NCBI GenBank assembly: GCA_016192455.1
Contig: JACPUC010000012.1
Location: 65,735-129,734, forward strand
Reading direction: 5' to 3'
Origin: Candidatus Tectimicrobiota bacterium
GTDB taxonomy: Bacteria > JACPUC01
DNA: 64,000 nt
The notes beneath the pieces were generated by a model, which saw nothing but the letters and a program-made list of their open reading frames with translations, was not told the DNA's origin and did no database searches. This document shows, piece after piece, positions 19,187 to 27,702 of the stretch (within the stretch, counting starts at the first letter, position 1; every line of letters begins with the position of its first letter). The translations under genes and the position numbers were made by a program.

Positions 19187-20148
19187 ATGGCGCGCTACAT
19201 CACTGAAGCGCAAGTGCGGCAGCTTGTGGATATGCGGGTCGCCCTGGCGACCGTTGAACGCGTCTTCGCCGAGCTTGGCACCGGCGCGGCGGAGAACGTT
19301 CCCCGCCAGCGCCTCTACCTGCCCCGCGGCACCATGCACCACATGATGGCCGCCTGCCGAGCCTGTCGGTGATGGGTCACAAGGTCTACACCACTTACCC
19401 GGAAGGCTCGCGCTTCCATCTCTTCCTCTACCACACGGAGACTGGGGATCTCCTCGCCATCATCGAGGCGAGCTGGCACGGCCTGCTGCGCACCGGGGCC
19501 GCCACGGGGGTGGCCACGAAGTATCTGGCGCGCAGGGACGCGCGGAGCGTCGGCATCATCGGTTCGGGCGCCCACGCGCGGACGCAGCTCGAAGCGGTCT
19601 GCGCCGTGCGCCCCATCCGTCGCGCCCACGTTTACAGTCCCACGCCCGAGCACCGGCGGCGCTTTGCCGCGGAGATGGCGGCAAGCCTCGACATTGAGGT
19701 GGCGGCCGTGGAGTCGGCTCAGGAAGCCGTCGGCGGCATGGACATCGTCATCACCGCAACGAAGTCGCCGGCGCCGGTGCTGCGGGGTGACTGGCTGGAG
19801 CCGGGGGCGCACCTCAATGCCATGGGATCGAACTCCTTGTTGCGGCGCGAGCTCGACCCGCTGAGCGTCGAGCGCGCCACCCTCATCGTCGCCGACTCCG
19901 TGGAGCAGCTTCGCCTCGAGGGGGGTGACCTGCTCGCCAGCATTGTTTCGGGCAAGCTGCGCTGGGGACAGATCGTGCCGTTGGGGAGCATCGTGGCGGC
20001 TCGCCACCCTGGACGCCAGGCGGAGAGCGACATCACCCTCTTCAAGTCCTCCGGCCTCGGCGCGCAGGATGTGGCCCTGGGCGCCGTGATCTACCAGCGC
20101 GCCGTGGAACGCGGTGTTGGCGCGGAGCTGCCGGAATCTGCACGGTGA
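19187..20148 (+). pseudogene. Ornithine cyclodeaminase / mu-crystallin family gene with a one-base frameshift
   Basis: Two consecutive frames together make one full ornithine cyclodeaminase-family protein of about 320 residues. The first part (19187-19354) reads through RQRLYLPRGTMHHMMAA; the second continues as PSLSVMGHKVYTTYPEGS from 19357. Exactly one base is missing between them (19349-19356), so the first frame ends at TGA 19370-19372. All later motifs are intact: the lysine of MGHKVYT, the NAD-binding GIIGSGAHARTQ, and DIVITATKSPAPV. Family members deaminate and cyclise ornithine or reduce imino acids. Either the gene is freshly dead or the base was lost in sequencing or assembly. AGGAAGG precedes the ATG. 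Confidence 0.8.
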
Positions 20149-20289
20149 GCATCCGCTCACTTGCCCCGTACTGCTTTGTATGAGCCCAGGAGGGCGAGAT
20201 TCATCCGTTTTCTCGCCAGAGTTCGTGATGAAGGCGGTGTTTTTCCTCTAGTCGCCGCCTTCCGACGGCAAACCCGGAAGAACGTTGTA

Positions 20290-20985
20290 ATGACCCACCG
20301 CCAGCCCAAATTGCTCCTCTTCGACATCGACGGCACCCTCATCCTCAGCGGCGGCGCCGGCGGGGCGGCGCTCAACCGCGCCTGCGAGGAAATCCTCGGC
20401 GTGCAGAACGCCATGGCCGCCGTCAACCCCGGAGGCATGACCGACGGCGCCATCGTTCGCCGGATCATCACGACCGTCCTTGGGCGGCCGCCCGAGGACG
20501 GTGAGATCGAATGCATCCTGCGGCGCTACCTCGAGCACCTGCCGCGCAGCCTCGACGGCTCGACGCGCTTCCGCCTCCTGCCGGGGTTCCCTCGCCTCCT
20601 CGATGCCCTGGGGGAACGGCCTGACATCGTGCTGGGGCTTGGCACCGGCAACCTCGCGGAGGGAGCCCGCATCAAGCTCGAGTTCGCCGGCCTCTTCCAC
20701 TACTTTCGCTTCGGCGGCTTCGGGTCGGACGCCGAGGACCGCGCCGAGCTGTTGCGCCGCGGCATCGAGCGCGGCAAGGCGTTGAGCCCGCAGCCTGTCG
20801 CGCCGGAGCACATCTTCGTCATCGGTGACACGCCGCACGATGTCGAGAGCGGGCGGCGCGCCGGCGCGCGCACGGTGGCCGTGGCGACGGGAAGCACCTC
20901 GCGCCAGGAGCTGGCCCGCCACCAGCCGGATTACCTCTTCGACAGCTTCGCCGATGCCAAACCGTTCATGGAGCTGATGGCGTAA
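20290..20985 (+). CDS. HAD-superfamily phosphatase (phosphoglycolate phosphatase-like)
   Basis: A 231-residue haloacid dehalogenase-fold hydrolase. Motif I is FDIDGTLI with the nucleophilic Asp, motif II is LGTGN, and the last motif is GDTPHDVESGRRAG with the metal-binding Asp. A helical cap lies between motifs I and II, as in phosphoglycolate phosphatase and beta-phosphoglucomutase. The start at 20290 (MTHRQPK) is chosen because the fold begins ten residues later; the frame upstream is not conserved-looking. It stands alone between the cyclodeaminase remnant and the glycolytic operon. The substrate is unknown. Confidence 0.82.
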   Translation: MTHRQPKLLLFDIDGTLILSGGAGGAALNRACEEILGVQNAMAAVNPGGMTDGAIVRRIITTVLGRPPEDGEIECILRRYLEHLPRSLDGSTRFRLLPGFPRLLDALGERPDIVLGLGTGNLAEGARIKLEFAGLFHYFRFGGFGSDAEDRAELLRRGIERGKALSPQPVAPEHIFVIGDTPHDVESGRRAGARTVAVATGSTSRQELARHQPDYLFDSFADAKPFMELMA

Positions 20986-21101
20986 CCGGCGTCTCCCTGG
21001 GCTTCTCCTCTCTCCTCCTCCGCTGGCCTCCTGCAAGGTCGCGGCCCGCCGCTCCCCCGGCCCTCGCGCATTCCCCGCTTCTCAAGCGGCGGGGCCCGGT
21101 G

Positions 21102-21130
21102 TTGCGAGCCTTGGAGGGGCCGTGTATATT
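21102..21130 (+). promoter_or_regulatory. Probable promoter of the gap-pgk-tpiA-secG operon
   Basis: TTGCGA (21102-21107), a 17-base spacer and TATATT (21125-21130) on the plus strand. Transcription from here would give a leader of about 300 bases before gap. The leader (21137-21433) is GC rich and contains two clean hairpins: CGGCGCG-GGA-CGCGCCG near 21155 and GTCCGC-GCGGAC near 21270-21290. The gene-free stretch 20986-21433 holds nothing else that I can identify. Confidence 0.5.
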
Positions 21131-21433
21131 GAGCCTCAGCTTCTCTCCTCCGGCGCGGGACGCGCCGCGACCGAGGTTCGGGGAAGCGCTCTGGGGGCTG
21201 CGCTCCTCCTCGCAGGCTGGGGGTCATCCACTGGCGGGGGACGAAAAGGTGGCGCCGCGCTTCTCGTCCGCTGCGGTGTGGCGGACGGCGCGTTTCCTTA
21301 CCTCTCACCTGCCCTGAGCTTCCTGCTTCCGGCTCGTGCCCTCTCGGGGTTTCGGTCTTGGCGGTTGGGTGCCGCGTCGGCTGACGCTGGTCCCCCCACG
21401 TTTGATCACTCCGGTGCATAGGGAAGCCTGCTC

Positions 21434-22468
21434 ATGAGCATTCGGGTTGGAGTCAACGGCTTTGGCCGCATTGGGCGGAACTTGCTGCGAGCCTGCCATG
21501 GGCATGCCATCGAGATCGTCGGCATCAACGACCTCGCCGAACCGAAGACCCTGGCGCATCTCTTGAAGCACGACAGCAACTGCGGGCGCTATCCCGAGCC
21601 GGTGGAGGCGAGCAACGCGGGCATCAGGGTGGGACGGCAAGAAATCCCAACGTTCCGCATGGTGGACCCGCGCGATCTCCCCTGGCGCGAGCTGGGGGCG
21701 AGCATCGTGGTGGAGTCGAGCGGCCACTTTCGCTCCCGCGAGGGAGCCGCGCAGCATTTCCAGGCGGGCGCCCGCAAGGTCATCATCTCGGCCCCGGGAA
21801 AGAACCCCGACCTCACGGTGGTCATGGGGGTGAATGAAGAGCGCTACGATGCGGCACACCATCACATCGTCAGCAATGCCTCGTGCACCACGAACTGCCT
21901 GGCGCCGGTGGCCCTGGTGCTGCACCGCGAGTTTGGGATCGTGCACGGCTTTCTGACCACGATCCATTCCTATACGAACGATCAGCAGCTCCTTGATTTT
22001 CCCCACAACGATCTGCGGCGCGCCCGCGCCGGCGCCATCTCGATGATTCCCACCACCACCGGGGCCGCGCGGGCGCTCGCGCAAGTGCTGCCGGAGCTGG
22101 CCGGAAAGCTTGACGGCCTGTCGGTGCGCGTGCCGACCTCGAATGTCTCGCTGATCGACCTCGTCCTGGAGGTGCAGCGGCCGGTGACGGTGGAGGAGGT
22201 GAACGGCGCCTTCCAGAAGGCGGCCGCCGGCAGCTTGAGCACCATCTTGGCCTACTGCGATGAGCCCCTCGTTTCAGTGGATTTCAACCACGATCCGCAC
22301 TCGGCCATCATCGACGGCCTGAGCACCAACGTGGTGGGCGACACGCTCGTCAAGGTGCTGGCGTGGTACGACAACGAGTGGGGGTATAGCTGCCGCCTGC
22401 GCGATCTCATTGAGTACATGGTGCAGCACTCGCCGGAGCTGGCATCGGAGGATGGGGGCGGACGCTGA
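21434..22468 (+). CDS. gap: Glyceraldehyde-3-phosphate dehydrogenase
   Basis: A 344-residue GAPDH. The NAD-binding VGVNGFGRIGRNLLRA opens the protein, with the acidic residue of IND at about 33 favouring NAD. The catalytic cysteine is Cys151 in SNASCTTNC, the base is the His of TTIHSYT, and WYDNEWGYSCR closes the active site. It oxidises and phosphorylates glyceraldehyde 3-phosphate in glycolysis, or runs backwards in gluconeogenesis. The HDSNCGRYPE stretch replaces the more usual YDSVHG. It is the first gene of the set gap-pgk-tpiA-secG. Confidence 0.95.
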   Translation: MSIRVGVNGFGRIGRNLLRACHGHAIEIVGINDLAEPKTLAHLLKHDSNCGRYPEPVEASNAGIRVGRQEIPTFRMVDPRDLPWRELGASIVVESSGHFRSREGAAQHFQAGARKVIISAPGKNPDLTVVMGVNEERYDAAHHHIVSNASCTTNCLAPVALVLHREFGIVHGFLTTIHSYTNDQQLLDFPHNDLRRARAGAISMIPTTTGAARALAQVLPELAGKLDGLSVRVPTSNVSLIDLVLEVQRPVTVEEVNGAFQKAAAGSLSTILAYCDEPLVSVDFNHDPHSAIIDGLSTNVVGDTLVKVLAWYDNEWGYSCRLRDLIEYMVQHSPELASEDGGGR

Positions 22469-22601
22469 TGGGAGGGCGGCGTTGCTCTGGCGCGGCCGCC
22501 GCGTCCCTGCGGTGCAGGGTTCTCCCCTTGCACCATGGCGGGGAAAGGCCGGCTGCGCCACATCCCTGAACCTCCCCGGCGGTTGGAGCCACGGGACCCG
22601 G

Positions 22602-23798
22602 ATGCAGTACCGAAAACGCGGCATCGACTCACTCGACCTCGCCGGCAAGCGCGTTTTCGTGCGCGCCGACCTCAACGTGCCGCTCGATGCCGAGGGCCGG
22701 ATCACCGACGACACCCGCCTGCGGGCGGAGCTGCCGACGCTGCGGGCGCTCCGCCAGGCGCGGGCGCGCATCATCCTGGCCTCGCACCTCGGCCGGCCGA
22801 AAGGCAGGCGCGCCCCCTCGTTCAGCCTGCGCCCCGTCGCGGCCTACCTGCGGGAGGCGCTCGGCTGCCCTGTCGCCTTCGCAGATGACTGCGTCGGCCC
22901 GGAGGCGGAGCGCGCCGCGGCGGCCTTGCGGAAGGGTGACCTCCTGCTGCTGGAGAACCTGCGCTTCCATGCCGAGGAGGAGGCGAACGATCCCCGTTTC
23001 GCGCGGCAGCTCGCCGCCCTCGCCGAGGTCTACGTGAACGACGCCTTCGGCACGGCGCATCGGGCTCACGCTTCCACCGAGGGAATCGCGAAGCACCTGC
23101 GGCCGGCGCTGGCCGGGCCCCTCATGCAGCGGGAGCTGGAGTACGTGACGCGCGCCTTCGTGGAGCCAAAGCGCCCGGTCGTGGCGCTCCTTGGCGGCGC
23201 CAAGGTCTCCGACAAGCTCGGGCTGCTGCGCAACCTCCTCAGCCGGGTGGACAGCCTGCTCATCGGCGGCGCCATGGCGTTCACCTTCTTAGCGGCGCGG
23301 GGCGTCGGCGTGGGACGCTCGCTTGTCGAGCCGGAGAAGCTGGCGGAGGCGCGCGCCCTCCTCGATCTCGCCGCCCACCAGGGCATAGCGATCCTCCTTC
23401 CCGAGGATGTGGCGGTGACGGAGCAGCCTTCGATCCCAGCCTCGCAGCGCACGATCGTGGCGGTCGCCGCCATCCCCGCAGAAGCCGCAGCCCTCGATAT
23501 CGGCCCGGCCACCTGCCGGCTCTTTGCCGGCGTCCTGCGCGACGCCGGCACGATCATCTGGAACGGCCCGCTGGGGAAGTTCGAGACGCCACCCTTTGAC
23601 CACGGCACGCTGGACATTGCCAGAGCCGTCGCCGCTTCGCCGGCGCTTTCGATTGCCGGCGGGGGCGACACCGCGAGCGCCATCCACCAGGCCGGCGTGG
23701 CTGAGCGCATCTCCTTCATCTCGACGGGGGGCGGCGCCTTCCTCGAGCTTCTGGAAGGACTGGAATTGCCCGGCGTGGCGGCGCTCGACGACGCATAG
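22602..23798 (+). CDS. pgk: Phosphoglycerate kinase
   Basis: A 398-residue PGK with RADLNVPLDAEG near the N-terminus, SHLGRPKG for 3-phosphoglycerate binding, GGAKVSDK and the C-terminal nucleotide loop GGGDT. It makes ATP from 1,3-bisphosphoglycerate. The start at 22602 follows the family N-terminus; the frame extends further upstream over the gap gene, which is read-back. The ribosome site is weak. It lies 133 bases after gap; a dispersed repeat element separates it from tpiA. Confidence 0.95.
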   Translation: MQYRKRGIDSLDLAGKRVFVRADLNVPLDAEGRITDDTRLRAELPTLRALRQARARIILASHLGRPKGRRAPSFSLRPVAAYLREALGCPVAFADDCVGPEAERAAAALRKGDLLLLENLRFHAEEEANDPRFARQLAALAEVYVNDAFGTAHRAHASTEGIAKHLRPALAGPLMQRELEYVTRAFVEPKRPVVALLGGAKVSDKLGLLRNLLSRVDSLLIGGAMAFTFLAARGVGVGRSLVEPEKLAEARALLDLAAHQGIAILLPEDVAVTEQPSIPASQRTIVAVAAIPAEAAALDIGPATCRLFAGVLRDAGTIIWNGPLGKFETPPFDHGTLDIARAVAASPALSIAGGGDTASAIHQAGVAERISFISTGGGAFLELLEGLELPGVAALDDA

Positions 23799-23799
23799 T

Positions 23800-23975
23800 C
23801 CTGTATTTCCGCGAGGGAGCCGCGCCTCCTCGCGCACCCCTCATCGTAGGGGCGGTTCGCGAACCGCCCCTCCCGCTCGCGGGGACTGGGGGTGTGGGGG
23901 AGCGAGGGTCTCCCCAATGAAATCTCCCTGCCAATAGCATGAGCAATGCACCGAATTTATCAGGGAACTTGGGAG
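23800..23975 (-). repeat. Dispersed intergenic element R3, inside the glycolytic operon
   Basis: Reverse-strand copy of the element at 610-799. Read on the minus strand it runs AAGTTCCCTGATAAATTC, then GGGGAGACCCTCGCTCCCCC, then the central hairpin, then GGGGTGCGCGAGG and GCGGCTCCCTCGCGG. The central hairpin differs in bases from R1 and R2: here it is a perfect 22-base palindrome (23849-23870, arms GGGGCGGTTCG and CGAACCGCCCC). It fills most of the gene-free stretch 23799-24114 between pgk and tpiA. Confidence 0.75.
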
Positions 23976-24114
23976 ACGCGACACTAGGGAGGGAGCGCCG
24001 CGCGGGCTCGCGGCACCGCGCGCGGTAGGGAGGCCAGCTCCACCTGCCGGCGAGCGGTGGGGGGAGAGATGGGGATGAGAGTGCGAGAGCCCAAGCACAG
24101 TGGGTAGGATGGCG

Positions 24115-24888
24115 ATGCGGAGACCACTCGTAGCCGGAAACTGGAAGCTGCACAAGACGGTCGCGGAATCGGTGGCGTTGGCCGAGGAACTGCTGCATCT
24201 GCTGGGGGAGGTGCGCGAAGTCGACATCCTTGTCGCGCCCACCTTCGTCGCGCTCGATGCCGTGGCGCGGGTGTTGCGGGGCACGCGCCTTGCCGTCGCG
24301 GCCCAGAACCTTTTCTGGGAGCCTGCCGGCGCCTATACTGGTGAGGTGTCGGCCCCCCTCCTCACAGCGGTGGGGTGCAGCGCGGTCATCCTAGGGCACA
24401 GCGAGCGCCGGCAGCATTTCGGCGACTCGGAGGCGCAGATCAGCCGGCGCGTGCAGGCGGCGCTGGCTTCCGGCTTGACGCCGATCGTCTGCGTGGGCGA
24501 AACCCTCGCGGAGCGACGGGCAGGGCGCACCGCCGCCATCATTGGGCAGCAGCTCGAGGGGACCCTCGGCGCCTTGACGCCGTCGGAGTTGCGCAGTATC
24601 GTGATCGCCTACGAACCGGTCTGGGCGATCGGCACCGGAGTTTCCGCCGGGCCGGCGCAGGCCCAGGAGGTTCATGCGCTCATTCGCGCCTGGGTGCGCG
24701 CGCGCGCCCCTGAGGTGAGTGCTGCTCTCCGGCTCCTTTACGGCGGCAGCGTGAAAGCCTCGAACAGCGCCGCGTTGCTGGGGGAGCCGGATATTGACGG
24801 CGCGCTGGTTGGCGGCGCCAGCCTGGACGCGCGTGAGTTCGCCGCCATCGTGCGGTCAGGAGTGCCAGCCTCGTGTACACAGCCTTGA
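24115..24888 (+). CDS. tpiA: Triosephosphate isomerase
   Basis: A 257-residue TIM with all catalytic residues: Asn9 and Lys11 in AGNWKLHKT, His95 in GHSERR, Glu167 in AYEPVWAIGTG, and the phosphate loop LYGGSV. It interconverts dihydroxyacetone phosphate and glyceraldehyde 3-phosphate. The start at ATG 24115 (MRRPLVAGNWK) is preferred, with AGGA six bases upstream; a GTG at 24100 and an ATG at 24109 are in frame. Its end overlaps the secG start by 16 bases. Confidence 0.95.
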   Translation: MRRPLVAGNWKLHKTVAESVALAEELLHLLGEVREVDILVAPTFVALDAVARVLRGTRLAVAAQNLFWEPAGAYTGEVSAPLLTAVGCSAVILGHSERRQHFGDSEAQISRRVQAALASGLTPIVCVGETLAERRAGRTAAIIGQQLEGTLGALTPSELRSIVIAYEPVWAIGTGVSAGPAQAQEVHALIRAWVRARAPEVSAALRLLYGGSVKASNSAALLGEPDIDGALVGGASLDAREFAAIVRSGVPASCTQP

Positions 24889-25265
24889 TCATCCTCCACG
24901 TCCTGGTGAGCCTTGCCCTCATCCTCATCGTGCTGCTGCAGACCGGCAAGGGGGCTGCCCTTGGGGCCATGTTCGGGGGCGGCTCCAATCAAACCATCTT
25001 CGGCAGCCGCGGCGCCGCGACCTTCCTCAGCAAGCTGACCACCGCCGCCGCGATCATCTTCATGTTGACCTCTCTCTCCCTCTCCATGCTCTATAGCCGC
25101 GCCCCCCGGACCTCCGTGATCCAGCCCGAATCATCCGAGTCCGGGCCCGCTCCCCTCGCCCCGCCGTTGACGGAGTCGCAGCCGACGCCTGGCGCTCCAG
25201 CCGGTCAGACCGGCGCGCCGCCTGGCGCTCCGACCGGCGCCCCGGCTCCGGAACCGCAGAAGTAA
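24873..25265 (+). CDS. secG: Protein translocase subunit SecG
   Basis: A 130-residue inner-membrane protein. Two hydrophobic helices flank the SecG signature LLQTGKGAALGAMFGGGSNQ and FGSRGAATFLSKLT. It is an accessory subunit of the SecYEG channel that helps protein export. The C-terminal third (from about residue 82) is a Pro/Gly/Ala/Thr-rich tail, longer than usual. The GTG start overlaps tpiA and has AGGAG upstream. The tpiA-secG order is widespread in bacteria. Confidence 0.92.
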   Translation: MYTALIILHVLVSLALILIVLLQTGKGAALGAMFGGGSNQTIFGSRGAATFLSKLTTAAAIIFMLTSLSLSMLYSRAPRTSVIQPESSESGPAPLAPPLTESQPTPGAPAGQTGAPPGAPTGAPAPEPQK

Positions 25266-25500
25266 GGCCGGCTTACTCTGCGCGCCCTCCGACGCGACGG
25301 GTAGAGAAGGGGGGAGAGGCGAGCGCGTGGTGCCGGGGCCCACCTGCGAGAGGTTCGAGCCCCCTCCCCGAAGCGCTGGAAACAATTGCTCCAAACGCTG
25401 CCGCAGGGGGCCCCTTGGTGTTGACCTGTGACCAAGGACGCCGCACGGCGCCGAGCCGCGACCGAGGTGGGATACGGGTGCGGGCGCGGAAAGGCCGCCC

Positions 25501-27660
25501 ATGATTATTAAACGGCTCCTCATCCTCACGCCGCTGGCGGTGTTCCTCTTCTTCCTCGTTTCCTTCCTCGTCGCCTCCCGAAACTTTGACCGCAAGATCA
25601 ACCAGCTCATCCTCAGCTCGTCCGGGGATGCCGAGAAGCTGAACCCGGTCCTCTCCCTGGACAGCGCCTCGAGCGACATCAACGGCTTCGTCTTCAACGG
25701 CCTCGTCAAGTACAACGAGCATCAGGAGCTCGTCGGCGACCTGGCCACCGGCTGGCGTATCGAGCAGGAGAGCTGGTTCTACCTGAAGCCCGACGCGGAG
25801 CTGGCGCCGGAGGAGGCGGTGGCGCGCCTGCGGCAGGAGCTGGCGGGGGGCGGCCTCGAGGCGGCTCAGATCGTCAGCCTCGAGGTGGCGCCGAAGCGCG
25901 GCGTGCACCTGCTTGCCCGGCGGGCCGGGAAGTTCATCGAGAGCGAGCTGCGGAAGGTGGTGCCGGAGCAGCTCCTGCGGCCGGTGCATACCCTGCCGAT
26001 CATGGTGGAGACCTCGCGCAAGCTGGCGGACGGCCAGCCGGCGAACGCCGCGGCGGTCATCGCGCGGCTCACCGCGGCCCTCGCCGCCCACCCAACCCTT
26101 GGCGCACAGCTCCTCGAGGTGATCCCCGACGCCTCCTATCGCTTCGAGGTCGTGGCCCTGGGCGAGGTGGGGGAGCTTCGGGCCTGGCTCGAGGCGTTCG
26201 GCGAGGAGCTGGCGGAGAAACCCGCGACCCCTGCCGCGGCGAAAAAGCCAGCCCCCCTCCTGCGCATCGCCGCCGCCGGTCGCGAGCTCTTCGTGCACGA
26301 GCCGATCATCACCTTCTCGCTGCGCGACGACGTTCGCTGGCATGACGGCAAGCCGTTCACGGCGGAGGACGTTGAGTTCACCCTGCAGGCCATCCTGGAC
26401 GAGAAGACGAACACGGTGCGCCGCCCCATGTTCGATCTGGTGAAGTCTTTCACCATCGTCGACCCGCAGACCGTGCGGGTGCGCTACAAGCGCCCCTTCT
26501 CGGCCAGTCTGCCCAACTGGAGCATGGGGATCATCCCGAAGCATCTCTTCGCGGGGCAGGACATCAACAGCAGCCCCTACAACCGCCGCCCCATCGGCAC
26601 CGGCCCGTTCAAGTTCGAGGAGTGGGTTTCAGACGAGCAGATCACCGTGGTGGCGAATCCCGACTCCTTCGAAGGCCGCCCGTACCTGGACCGCATCGCC
26701 TACCGCATCATCCCCGAGGCGCCGCTGACGGAGCTCGAGTTCATGACCAAGGGCGTCGACCTGCACGCGCCGCAACCGCAGCAGTACGCGCGCATCTCCG
26801 CGGATGAACGCTTCCAAGTTCTGGAGCGCCTCGCCAACGGCTACACCTACATCGGCTACAACCAGAAGGTCGAGCTCTTCAAGGACGTGCGCGTGCGCCG
26901 CGCCCTCACCATGGCGATCAACCGGCAGGAGATCGTCGATTTCCTCCTCTACGGCCTGGGGGTGATCAGCACCGGCCCCTTCCCGCCCCAGATGTGGTAC
27001 GCCAATCCCGATGTGCCGCCCATCCCGTACGACCCCGCGCGGGCCAAGGCTCTGCTCGCCGAGGCGGGTTGGAGGGACAGCGACGGCGACGGCATCCTCG
27101 ACAAGAACGGCAAGCGCTTCTCCTTCGTCCTCATGACGAACAACGGCAACATCGTGCGCCAGAACGTGGCGGTGCTGGTGCAGCGCGCCTTGAAAGAGAT
27201 CGGCATCGAGGTGGAGATCGAGCTCTACGAGTGGTCGGTCTTCATCCGCGACAAGATCAACCCGCGCAACTTCGAGGCCTGCGTCCTCGGCTGGTCGCTG
27301 AGCCTCGACCCCGACGTCTACGAGCTCTGGCACTCGAGCCAGATCGAGAAGGGGTTCAACTTCATCGCGTACAGCAACCCGGAGGTGGACCGCCTCCTGG
27401 AACTGGGCCGCACGACCTACGACCAGGGGGAGCAGGAGAAGGTCTACCGCCGCATCCACCAGCTCATCTACGACGACCAGCCCTACACCTTCCTCTTCGT
27501 CGCCAAGGCCACCCCGGCCCTGCACCGCGATGAGTTTCGCATCCGCCGCCAGGTCGACCACCAGGTCATCACCGAGCCGATCCGGATGACCGAGGTCGGC
27601 CTTCTCTACTACCTGACAAAATGGTATCGTGCGCGCTACGGAGCCATGCTGGCGCAGTAG
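25501..27660 (+). CDS. Peptide ABC transporter substrate-binding protein with a large insertion
   Basis: A 719-residue family 5 solute-binding protein (OppA/DppA type), compared with about 530 for the family. It starts with a hydrophobic N-terminal anchor and no lipobox cysteine. The fold begins at FDRKINQLILSSSGDAEKLNPV and DINGFVFNGLVKYN but is then interrupted by about 180 residues (91-268), rich in Ala, Glu and Leu, before the conserved ITFSLRDDVRWHDGKPFTAEDV resumes. Later motifs (RRPIGTGPFKFEEW, RRALTMAINRQEIV, YDPARAKALLAEAGW) are normal. It should deliver peptides or similar ligands to the two permeases that follow. AAAGG precedes the ATG. The 235 bases before it hold nothing recognisable. 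Confidence 0.85.
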   Translation: MIIKRLLILTPLAVFLFFLVSFLVASRNFDRKINQLILSSSGDAEKLNPVLSLDSASSDINGFVFNGLVKYNEHQELVGDLATGWRIEQESWFYLKPDAELAPEEAVARLRQELAGGGLEAAQIVSLEVAPKRGVHLLARRAGKFIESELRKVVPEQLLRPVHTLPIMVETSRKLADGQPANAAAVIARLTAALAAHPTLGAQLLEVIPDASYRFEVVALGEVGELRAWLEAFGEELAEKPATPAAAKKPAPLLRIAAAGRELFVHEPIITFSLRDDVRWHDGKPFTAEDVEFTLQAILDEKTNTVRRPMFDLVKSFTIVDPQTVRVRYKRPFSASLPNWSMGIIPKHLFAGQDINSSPYNRRPIGTGPFKFEEWVSDEQITVVANPDSFEGRPYLDRIAYRIIPEAPLTELEFMTKGVDLHAPQPQQYARISADERFQVLERLANGYTYIGYNQKVELFKDVRVRRALTMAINRQEIVDFLLYGLGVISTGPFPPQMWYANPDVPPIPYDPARAKALLAEAGWRDSDGDGILDKNGKRFSFVLMTNNGNIVRQNVAVLVQRALKEIGIEVEIELYEWSVFIRDKINPRNFEACVLGWSLSLDPDVYELWHSSQIEKGFNFIAYSNPEVDRLLELGRTTYDQGEQEKVYRRIHQLIYDDQPYTFLFVAKATPALHRDEFRIRRQVDHQVITEPIRMTEVGLLYYLTKWYRARYGAMLAQ

Positions 27661-27702
27661 CGGCGCGCTCTCCCGAGGCTGCCGCGGTCGGAGCGCTCGA
27701 CC

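Noticed and set aside
19370-19372. TGA in the cyclodeaminase gene as another selenocysteine codon
   Set aside because: The protein continues in a different frame, one base is missing just before it, and no SECIS hairpin follows.
25290-25380. Possible tRNA (GGTTCGAGCC T-loop-like stretch flanked by GGGGAG / CTCCCC) after secG
   Set aside because: The span between the outer stem halves is too short for a tRNA, the T stem does not pair, and no D arm or anticodon arm is found.
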